A DNA stretch of 64,000 nucleotides from Desulfopila sp. IMCC35006 (GTDB lineage Bacteria > Desulfobacterota > Desulfobulbia > Desulfobulbales > Desulfocapsaceae). Numbering within the stretch: the first letter of the stretch is position 1; each line of letters begins with the position of its first letter. Location of the stretch: assembly GCF_005116645.1 (NCBI RefSeq), contig NZ_SWCM01000004.1, positions 248,001 through 312,000 on the forward strand, in the 5' to 3' direction. The notes under the pieces are model-generated. The model was given only the letters and a program-made list of their open reading frames with translations. It did not search any database and had not been told where the DNA came from. Both the position numbers and the translations under genes were made by a program. Positions 57,649 to 64,000 of this stretch are shown piece after piece.

Positions 57649-57703
57649 ACAGGAGAGCCTTCGGGCAGAAATCTGTTGAACAAATAGAGAAAATAATAGG
57701 ATT

Positions 57704-59101
57704 ATGCAATACTTAAGCACAAGGGGAGGAATTACTCCAATCTCCTTTACCAAGGCTGTAATGATGGGTCTGGCCAACGACGGCGGTCTGCTTCTTCCTC
57801 GCACCATCCCCAGGATAGGCAGCGAAACATTCAATTCCTGGCAAAAACTGAGCTATGGTGACCTGGCCTTCGAAGTGATGTCAAGGTTTATCGATGACAT
57901 TCCCAGCAGCGACTTGAAGGATATCATCAAACGCTCCTATGCAACCTTTGACGTTGAGTGCGTGGCCCCGCTGGTTCACAAAGGCGGTCTCCACATCCTG
58001 GAATTGTTCCATGGGCCCACCCTGGCTTTCAAGGATGTGGCACTGCAGTTTCTCGGAAATCTTTTCGAGTATCTGCTGGCTAAAAATCAATCGGTCCTGA
58101 ATATACTCGGGGCAACTTCCGGAGATACCGGTTCGGCAGCGATATATGGAGTACGGGGCAAGGAAAGAATTAACATCTTTATCCTCCATCCCCATCATCG
58201 GGTAAGCGCGGTGCAGGAAAAACAGATGACCACGGTACTCGATAACAATGTTTTCAATATCGCTTTTCGGGGCTCTTTTGACGACGGCCAGACGATCATA
58301 AAAAAAATATTTGGCGATATTGAGTTCAAAAAAACCTATAATCTTGGCGCCATCAACTCCATTAACTGGGCCCGTGTTCTGGCTCAGGTGGTCTACTATG
58401 TGCACAGCTGTCTGCATGTTGCCATGCATGAGAAGGATTCATCGGTCGATTTTGCCATCCCAACCGGGAATTTTGGCGACATCTTCGCCGGATTTATCGC
58501 AAAAAAGATACTCCCTGCCGGCACCATCCGCCAACTGATCCTGGCGACCAACGATAACGATATCCTGAGCAGGTTTGTCAACCATGGCGATTATTCGCTG
58601 GGGGAAGTGAAGACAACCTCCAGCCCGTCTATGGACATCGGAACCGCCTCCAATTTTGAAAGATATCTTTATTATCTTATGGATAGCGATGCGATACGAA
58701 CCAGAGAGCTGATGGAAGAATTCGCCAGGAATGGCAAAATCGATCTTGCCGGTTACCAGGATCAGATTCGCCGGGACTTTGTCGCCACCTCAGTCTCTGA
58801 AGAGACCGTCCTGGAAACAATCAGATCCTTTTACAAAGAGCATGACTATGTGCTTGACCCGCACACCGCGATTGGGGTGAAGGCCGCTCAACAGTTCAGG
58901 ACCGGCGGAGTACCGATGATCTGCCTTGCCACAGCACATCCGGCAAAATTCGCCACTGTAGTTGAAGATGCCATAGGCATCCCACCAAGTGTTCCGGATT
59001 GTCTCGTCGGCATTATTGACAAACCTGCCCGTTGCGAACTGATGGATGCCGAGCTGCAAAAAATAAAAGAATTTGTAGCAAAAAATGCACTGCAGCAATA
59101 A
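57704..59101 (+). CDS. thrC: Threonine synthase (class I, long form)
   Basis: A 465-residue PLP enzyme converting phosphohomoserine to threonine. The N-terminal YLSTRGG and SFTKAVMMGLANDGGLLLP are typical of the long form, and the PLP-lysine motif is GPTLAFKDVALQF. GATSGDTGSAAI and PTGNFGDIFAG hold the phosphate-binding loops. Together with nearby leuB and hisD it shows amino-acid prototrophy. It may share a transcript with topB and rsfS. Confidence 0.97.
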   Translation: MQYLSTRGGITPISFTKAVMMGLANDGGLLLPRTIPRIGSETFNSWQKLSYGDLAFEVMSRFIDDIPSSDLKDIIKRSYATFDVECVAPLVHKGGLHILELFHGPTLAFKDVALQFLGNLFEYLLAKNQSVLNILGATSGDTGSAAIYGVRGKERINIFILHPHHRVSAVQEKQMTTVLDNNVFNIAFRGSFDDGQTIIKKIFGDIEFKKTYNLGAINSINWARVLAQVVYYVHSCLHVAMHEKDSSVDFAIPTGNFGDIFAGFIAKKILPAGTIRQLILATNDNDILSRFVNHGDYSLGEVKTTSSPSMDIGTASNFERYLYYLMDSDAIRTRELMEEFARNGKIDLAGYQDQIRRDFVATSVSEETVLETIRSFYKEHDYVLDPHTAIGVKAAQQFRTGGVPMICLATAHPAKFATVVEDAIGIPPSVPDCLVGIIDKPARCELMDAELQKIKEFVAKNALQQ

Positions 59102-59161
59102 ATGGCTGGTAAATTCACGCCCCGAAGAACGGATGCAGAGAAGTACAGACTGATGCGGACC

Positions 59162-59190
59162 TTGACAAGTACAGTAGACTACTCTAATGT
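59162..59190 (+). promoter_or_regulatory. Candidate promoter of the tatA pair
   Basis: A perfect -35 TTGACA (59162-59167), a 17-bp spacer and TAATGT (59185-59190). It lies 80 bp before the first tatA gene. Confidence 0.45.
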
Positions 59191-59269
59191 CATCTGCACG
59201 AACAATCCCCGGAGCCTCGAAATTTTAAAGGCCCTGTTTATTCACAGTATTTTTTGATGAGGTAGAGAT

Positions 59270-59461
59270 ATGTTTGGATTAGGAATGCCGGAACTTATCG
59301 TAATTCTGGTGATAATAGTCATCATCTTCGGAGCCGGCAAACTCCCTGAAATCGGCTCCGGCATTGGTAAAGGAATAAAAAATTTCAAAGAGGCCACCAA
59401 GAAAGAGAGTGAGCCAGACAAAATAGATAAAGACGACAATCAAACAAATAACAAGGCCTGA
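59270..59461 (+). CDS. tatA: Twin-arginine translocase TatA/TatE, first copy
   Basis: A 63-residue TatA-type protein: [15 protein letters not shown] begins the membrane helix, followed by the hinge [16 protein letters not shown], an amphipathic helix [10 protein letters not shown] and a charged tail. Residue 8 is Glu, as in TatB or dual-function TatA. It forms the pore for folded proteins. A second copy follows 54 bp later; no tatC is in the window. Confidence 0.93.
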   Translation: MFGLGMPELIVILVIIVIIFGAGKLPEIGSGIGKGIKNFKEATKKESEPDKIDKDDNQTNNKA

Positions 59462-59515
59462 CAGCCTGACGAAATGGGAAATAATCTTTAGACCTTAACC
59501 TGGAGGAAAACGAAC

Positions 59516-59770
59516 ATGTTTGGCCTTGGAACCCCGGAACTTATAGTCATCTTAGGCATTGCCTTTCTCATCTTCGGCGGGAAGAAACTTCCTGAAATCG
59601 GAGCAGGTCTTGGCAAAGCGATTTCTTCCTTTAAGCACGGCCTGCGCGATGTTGAAGAAAGCGGCAAAGAAATTATCAATGATATCCCTGGAATAAAAGA
59701 AGCAGCAGAAGTCAGGCAACAGGTTGATTCAGTAAAAAACCTGGGCAAGTTCGAAAGTATTCTCAAATAA
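59516..59770 (+). CDS. tatA: Twin-arginine translocase TatA/TatB-like, second copy
   Basis: An 84-residue paralogue: MFGLGTPELIVILGIAFL, FGGKKLPEIGAGLGKA and an amphipathic helix ISSFKHGLRDVEES, with a longer C-terminal region (EAAEVRQQVDSVKN). Its longer tail could give it a TatB-like role next to the 63-residue TatA, but this is inference. GGAGG-like sequence precedes the ATG. A strong terminator follows. Confidence 0.92.
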   Translation: MFGLGTPELIVILGIAFLIFGGKKLPEIGAGLGKAISSFKHGLRDVEESGKEIINDIPGIKEAAEVRQQVDSVKNLGKFESILK

Positions 59771-59804
59771 GCACCCAGTCTCGTCCTGTGCAGCCCCCTT
59801 TGTG

Positions 59805-59840
59805 ACAACTCCCGGCAAATGCCGGGAGTTGTCCTTTTTT
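59805..59840 (+). terminator. Intrinsic terminator of the tatA pair
   Basis: A perfect 12-bp stem, ACAACTCCCGGC (59805-59816) and GCCGGGAGTTGT (59821-59832), with an AAAT loop and then CCTTTTTT. It ends the tatA transcript. Confidence 0.95.
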
Positions 59841-59946
59841 ACCGCTTTTCATCCTTATCCTTTCAGCCAAGCCCCGGCAAATACGCCGAGAGATCGGCGG
59901 TTAAACCCTGCCCCGGAATCACCAGCTCTCCCTCTTTGCAATACTC

Positions 59947-59975
59947 TTGACTTTTTTGTCGTTACTGGATAAAAA
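59947..59975 (+). promoter_or_regulatory. Candidate promoter of the glutamate synthase operon
   Basis: TTGACT (59947-59952), a 17-bp spacer and TAAAAA (59970-59975) lie 120 bp before the amidotransferase gene. The gap of about 320 bp otherwise holds only the tatA terminator. Confidence 0.35.
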
Positions 59976-60094
59976 AACCATTCAGTCATACGTTTTTGTC
60001 CTTGTTTATCAAGCAGGAATCCCCCAGCAGATCTGCATCCGACAGACGTTTACCGCAACCGACTACCAATTAAGCCAAGCATCAGGAGAGAGGT

Positions 60095-61234
60095 ATGTGT
60101 CGTTTAGCCCTGAAAACCGCCAATGAACCGTTTTCACCTTACGAGGTTCTTTCGGCAATGGAAGCTATGCAGGAAGGGTACGATGGATCTGGACTAGGTC
60201 TGTTGCTCCGGGGTATGGAGTTTGAAGATTTCAAATATAATCCCCGCTTTCCTATTCTGTCTGGAATCGCCCATACGGAAACAGCATGGAAAAGAGTTAC
60301 TGAATATATGGAAAAACGCGGTTACGAGCTGAAATATGACCACCGTTTCCACATGGAACCGGACCTCATTGAAGCCGACGACCGTTTTCGCTATTTCCTT
60401 CGGGCTTACCGTATGCCGGTTGCCTTCCGGGATCAAAGTGACGACATACGAGAAGCCGAGCTGCTGCGCACCCGCCTGGCACTCAGAAATCTGACCGATG
60501 AGGTCGACAAGGTTACTATCTTTTCTTTTTATCCGGACGTCGCCATGATCAAGGAAGTCGGCTGGCCAATGCAGATCGGCAACGCGCTCTGCCTGCACGA
60601 CGGCCAGATAAAATCCCGGGTATGTATGGCCCAGGGGCGTCAGAACACCAATTACGGCATCAACCTTTACGCCTGCCATCCCTTTTTTATTCAGGGTATT
60701 TCTACCATGACCAACGGCGAAAACACAGCTTTTGTGCCCATCCGTGACTGGCTGGTCGGCAAGAAGTTTTCCGGGTATACCGGCTATCAAAGCGACAGTG
60801 AAGTCTTCACCCACATCCTCCACTATACCCTGAAAAAACTGAAGCTGCCGCTTCAGGCATACAAACACATCATCACCCCGCTCAATCCTACGGAGCTGGC
60901 CGAGCATCCCCAGGGAGAATTCCTTGCCGGGCTGCGCCAGGTCTGCAAACGGCTCATCATCGACGGCCCTAATGCCGTAATCGGCAGTTTGCCCGACGAA
61001 ACCTGCATGCTGGTCATGGATCAGAAAAAGCTCCGCCCGGCGACCGTTGGTGGTCGAGATGGGGTATGGGCAATCGCCTCCGAACTTTGTGGCGTCGATG
61101 CGATGATCCCGGATCGAGATCCGTCCCTCGATTTTCAACCGATGCGTGAACATACAGTTATCATCCCCCCCCATAGAAAGGAATTAGAAATATGGTCTCA
61201 GTACGATCCGTTTCCATTACCCCTAGCAGCCTGA
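60095..61234 (+). CDS. Glutamate synthase, class II glutamine amidotransferase subunit
   Basis: A 379-residue stand-alone amidotransferase with the catalytic Cys at position 2 (MCRLALK), corresponding to the N-terminal domain of ordinary GltB. It would release ammonia from glutamine for the synthase subunit encoded next. Further markers are EGYDGSGLGLLLRG, SGIAHTETAW and QGRQNTNYGINLYACHP. A GGAGAGAGG site precedes the ATG. It overlaps the synthase gene by 43 bp. The split into amidotransferase, FMN and GXGXG proteins is the archaeal-type arrangement. Confidence 0.88.
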   Translation: MCRLALKTANEPFSPYEVLSAMEAMQEGYDGSGLGLLLRGMEFEDFKYNPRFPILSGIAHTETAWKRVTEYMEKRGYELKYDHRFHMEPDLIEADDRFRYFLRAYRMPVAFRDQSDDIREAELLRTRLALRNLTDEVDKVTIFSFYPDVAMIKEVGWPMQIGNALCLHDGQIKSRVCMAQGRQNTNYGINLYACHPFFIQGISTMTNGENTAFVPIRDWLVGKKFSGYTGYQSDSEVFTHILHYTLKKLKLPLQAYKHIITPLNPTELAEHPQGEFLAGLRQVCKRLIIDGPNAVIGSLPDETCMLVMDQKKLRPATVGGRDGVWAIASELCGVDAMIPDRDPSLDFQPMREHTVIIPPHRKELEIWSQYDPFPLPLAA

Positions 61235-62832
61235 CCCCTGCAGATCTACCCTGGATTATTGAGCACCGGGAAGACCGATGTACCCTCTGTGGCCGATGCA
61301 CCGCGGTATGCCCGAAAGGGGCCATCCGGCTGGCCCATATGCGGCAGAGAGTCCCGAAACTGGATGTCTTTAACAAAAACAGGGGTAACGACTACCGAAC
61401 CTTTACCGGCATCCGTCAAGAGACCGATCCGGCGAAACTTTGTATCGGCTGCGGCATGTGTTCCATGGTCTGTCCCAATGAAGCGATAGCTCCCGTACCC
61501 GGCACCAACGAAAACCGTACCGCCTTCTTTCAAAATCAGAAAGGCGAGCCAATGAAGCGTGGCGGCCGTCGCAATACAACAGGCCCAACCCTTCTTGACC
61601 GGATCATGTTCAACCGGATTTCCATGCTCACCGATCCAGCGCTTGATGCAGGCCGACATGAATTTACGACCACGACAACCCTCGGCCGGATACTCTCCCC
61701 CGAAGATTTTCTCGACCGCACCTTAAATGGCGGATGGATTCCACCCTCCAGGGAAGTTTTCCCCTTTATTATTGGATCAATGTCCTTTGGGGCCCTCTCC
61801 CCGAACATGTGGCTTGGTCTGCTGCAGGGGGTCGCCTACTGCAACGAGGTCCTTGGAATTCCCGTTGTCATGGGTACAGGAGAAGGCGGATGTCCTCCCT
61901 GGGTCCTCAGGAGCCCGTATCTGAAATATATCATTTTACAGATTGCCTCCGGCTATTTCGGCTGGGATGAGATTATCCGTGCCATTCCGGAAATGCAATG
62001 TGACCCGGCGGCGATTGAAATAAAATACGGCCAGGGTGCAAAACCTGGCGATGGCGGCCTGCTCATGTGGTACAAGGTTTCCAAGCTCATTGCCCGCCTG
62101 CGCGGTGTCCCCGAAGGAGTAGACCTGCCGTCCCCGCCGGTCCACCAGACCCTATACTCCATTGAGGAAAGCGTCATGAAGATGATCCAGACGCTTTCCA
62201 CCGCTTTCCAGCATAAAGTACCAATTTATCCGAAGATCTCCGCCTCGACATCGGCCAAATCAGTCTTGAACAACCTGGTCCGCAACCCGTATGCCGGTGG
62301 ACTGATGATCGATGGCATAGACGGCGGCACCGGGGCAGCCTATAACGTCTCCATGGACGCCACTGGGCATCCGATAGCCTCCTGTGTGCGGGACTGTTAT
62401 CTGGATCTTGCGGCTCAGGGCAAACAGAATGAAATTCCCATCTTTGCGGCTGGTGGTATCGGCAAAAACGGCAACGTCGCCCAGAACGGTATGGCGATGA
62501 TCATGCTGGGCGCCTCCGGTGTCCATATCGGCAAATATATCATGCAGGCCGCCGCCGGTTGCCTGGGGAACGAAAAAAATCGCTGCAACGTCTGTAATCT
62601 TGGCATCTGTCCGAAAGGAATCACCAGCCAGAATGCCAAACTGTATCGGCGGCTCGATCCCGACAAGGTGGCCGAAAGGGTCGGGGACGTTTTCATGTCG
62701 ATTAACACCGAGGTCAAAAAAATAATGGCACCGCTGGGGAGATCCCAGAGTCTGCCGATCGGCATGTCTGATGCCATTAGTATTCCCGACAAAGACGCTG
62801 CCGACAGATTACAGATAAGATATGTCTGTTGA
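61192..62832 (+). CDS. Glutamate synthase, FMN-binding subunit with N-terminal ferredoxin domain
   Basis: A 546-residue synthase subunit. Residues 28-100 contain two 4Fe-4S motifs, CTLCGRCTAVCP (C30-C40) and CIGCGMCSMVCP (C84-C94). The rest is the FMN-dependent alpha/beta barrel, with GEGGCPPW, YGQGAKPGDGGLL, DGIDGGTGAAYN and FAAGGIGKNGNVA; the 3Fe-4S site is CNVCNLGICPKG near the C-terminus. It converts 2-oxoglutarate and ammonia to glutamate, with electrons from ferredoxin or a partner flavoprotein. It overlaps the amidotransferase gene and is 228 bp from the GXGXG gene. Confidence 0.92.
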   Translation: MVSVRSVSITPSSLTPADLPWIIEHREDRCTLCGRCTAVCPKGAIRLAHMRQRVPKLDVFNKNRGNDYRTFTGIRQETDPAKLCIGCGMCSMVCPNEAIAPVPGTNENRTAFFQNQKGEPMKRGGRRNTTGPTLLDRIMFNRISMLTDPALDAGRHEFTTTTTLGRILSPEDFLDRTLNGGWIPPSREVFPFIIGSMSFGALSPNMWLGLLQGVAYCNEVLGIPVVMGTGEGGCPPWVLRSPYLKYIILQIASGYFGWDEIIRAIPEMQCDPAAIEIKYGQGAKPGDGGLLMWYKVSKLIARLRGVPEGVDLPSPPVHQTLYSIEESVMKMIQTLSTAFQHKVPIYPKISASTSAKSVLNNLVRNPYAGGLMIDGIDGGTGAAYNVSMDATGHPIASCVRDCYLDLAAQGKQNEIPIFAAGGIGKNGNVAQNGMAMIMLGASGVHIGKYIMQAAAGCLGNEKNRCNVCNLGICPKGITSQNAKLYRRLDPDKVAERVGDVFMSINTEVKKIMAPLGRSQSLPIGMSDAISIPDKDAADRLQIRYVC

Positions 62833-62954
62833 TGGCGTCGTAAAACTCTTCATCTGGGTCGTTGTTACAATTTTTCTATTATTACGACGTACTTTGGTAC
62901 GCCGAAATAATAGAAAAATCTTACACCTCGCAGATGAAGCTTTTTACTTAGCCA
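62833..62954. repeat. Long palindromic repeat inside the glutamate synthase operon
   Basis: A 122-bp imperfect palindrome starting right after the synthase stop codon. Arms 62840-62883 and 62906-62947 share TTCATCTG and TTTTTCTATTATT with few mismatches; the centre holds GTAC/GTAC with a TTTG loop, and TGGC/GCCA close the ends. I recall similar GTAAAAAG-TTCATCTG palindromes scattered in Desulfobacterota genomes. It could form a stable mRNA hairpin. Confidence 0.75.
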
Positions 62955-63059
62955 TCTCTGATTAGGGTTTTTATTGAACCATCAGATTATAAGTGAATTA
63001 AAAGAGGCGGTGTTTCATGAGGGTACTCCCTCCCGCACCCCTGCACTAAGGAGTTTCCA

Positions 63060-64000
63060 GTGGCTACTACGGTTGTAAAAGGTCTCAATGAAAAAGGTGA
63101 GCGCATCGGCTCAATGGTATTCGAGAAAATGGTGCGACACGCTGCGTCATCGTCGGTCGACCTTACCCTCGAAACATATGGCCAGCACAATATAGGCATC
63201 AGACTCCAACGGGAAGAAGGACTGAAAATTACCGTCAAAGGTCCGTCCGGACAGCGTCTCGGCTGCATGGGGATGCCCGGCACCACCATCGTTTGTGAAG
63301 GGTCAAGTTCCGATGATGTCGGATATCTCAACATTGGTGCGGAAATTGCCGTTCTCGGCGATGCAACCAACGGTGTCTGCAACGCCATGGCCAATGGAAA
63401 AGTATTCATCGGCGGCTCCATCGGCGCACGCGGGTTGACCATGACCAAATGGAACCCCGAGTATGAACGACCTGAGTTGTGGGTTCTGGGCTCCACCGGC
63501 GACTCGTTTGCCGAGTTCAACTGCGGCGGCATTGCCGTTGTTTGCGGCATCAATCCCAAAAGCCCCGATAATATCCTCGGCTACCGTCCCTGTGTCGGCA
63601 TGGTTGGCGGCACTATCTATTTCCGCGGCAAAATCGATAACTCGTTTTCTAAAACCAACGCCAAACTGACTGTTCCAGATGATGAACAATGGCAGTGGCT
63701 CCAGTCCAATATCGGCAACTTCCTGGACAAGATCCGCCAGCCCAAGCTTCTCGAGACCCTCACCAAGCGCGATGAATGGCAGATGCTCTTACCGATAACC
63801 CCGCAGGAAAGAGCACTGATGTTTGCCGGCCCCATGCCCATGGCAGAATTCAGAAACGAGCACTGGAACAAAGCCTTCGGTGGTGATCCCTTGCGCGATC
63901 TGGCACCGGGCCTTGACCGCAGCGTCATCGACACCATTGTTACCGGCGAACTGCGCCGAAAAAAACCGTATTGGGCCAACTGTGAATCAGCTGCCCCGTG
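63060..64000 (+). CDS. Glutamate synthase, GXGXG (alpha C-terminal) subunit, partial
   Basis: The frame starts with GTG at 63060, behind AAGGAG, and is still open at the window end (313 codons). It encodes a GXGXG beta-helix domain as found at the C-terminus of GltB: GTTIVCEGSSSDDVGYLNIG, NGKVFIGGSIGARG and ELWVLGSTGDS, in that order. Residues beyond about 200 continue into a less repetitive region. It is the third part of the split glutamate synthase. The protein presumably helps channel ammonia to the FMN subunit. Confidence 0.88.
   Translation, partial: MATTVVKGLNEKGERIGSMVFEKMVRHAASSSVDLTLETYGQHNIGIRLQREEGLKITVKGPSGQRLGCMGMPGTTIVCEGSSSDDVGYLNIGAEIAVLGDATNGVCNAMANGKVFIGGSIGARGLTMTKWNPEYERPELWVLGSTGDSFAEFNCGGIAVVCGINPKSPDNILGYRPCVGMVGGTIYFRGKIDNSFSKTNAKLTVPDDEQWQWLQSNIGNFLDKIRQPKLLETLTKRDEWQMLLPITPQERALMFAGPMPMAEFRNEHWNKAFGGDPLRDLAPGLDRSVIDTIVTGELRRKKPYWANCESAAP

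Noticed and set aside
60194-61174. 326-codon minus-strand ORF
   Set aside because: Antisense to the glutamate synthase amidotransferase gene.

Overview
The window is a chromosomal segment of a Gram-negative anaerobe, most likely a member of the Desulfobacterota near the Desulfobulbales. This is inferred from the gene set: an Ahb-type radical SAM heme enzyme, a DUF3786 protein, a three-gene (archaeal-type) glutamate synthase with a built-in ferredoxin domain, a PEP-CTERM protein, MlaA, outer-membrane lipoproteins, and the rimP-nusA-ylxR-infB-rbfA-nrnA-truB-rpsO-pnp translation cluster. No rRNA, tRNA, CRISPR array, insertion sequence or prophage was seen. Both ends cut through genes (cobJ at the left, the GXGXG subunit of glutamate synthase at the right).

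Layout. 1-4.8 kb: end of a cobalamin gene (cobJ), a small membrane protein, a PEP-CTERM protein, citrate synthase (TTG start), a TIM-barrel sugar epimerase and a non-lipidated MlaA. 5-11.8 kb (minus strand): hisD-rsmG-leuB-prs, followed by an unusual 878-residue fusion of a cyclic-nucleotide-binding domain, a degenerate sigma54-activator ATPase and a NosR/NapH-like membrane iron-sulfur module. 12-15 kb (plus): AhbD-like radical SAM protein, hemE and an HD-domain protein. 15.3-26.8 kb: two amino-acid ABC operons, aapJQMP followed by a LysE exporter (plus) and livKHMGF (minus), separated by an SLC13/TrkA-C permease. In both operons a perfect hairpin sits just after the binding-protein gene. 27-33 kb: small accessory genes (DUF3786, a periplasmic cache protein with a sigma54-type promoter, PilZ, TANGO2/NRDE, Nudix, DUF2237) interspersed with palindromic repeats. 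33-40.5 kb: a cell-wall cluster with a TPR-like lipoprotein, a very long class A penicillin-binding protein and, divergently, a MltD-like lytic transglycosylase. 40.7-42.4 kb: TraB-family membrane protein and YhbY. 42.4-54 kb (minus): the translation and RNA-decay cluster, ending in dut and an MBL hydrolase, preceded by a long attenuator-like leader before rimP. 54.8-59.8 kb (plus): topoisomerase III, rsfS, thrC and two tandem tatA genes. 60-64 kb (plus): split glutamate synthase operon, interrupted by a long palindromic repeat.

How the genes work together: the core is growth and nitrogen metabolism (amino-acid uptake, Leu/His/Thr biosynthesis, PRPP supply, glutamate synthesis) plus ribosome biogenesis. 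The strongest novelty candidates are the cNMP/pseudo-AAA/iron-sulfur membrane fusion at 4963-7599, the PBP-lipoprotein-MltD cluster at 33.3-40.5 kb, and a set of palindromic elements (9.7, 28.6, 31.2-31.5 and 62.8 kb). Short gene-free stretches not listed individually showed nothing I could support.
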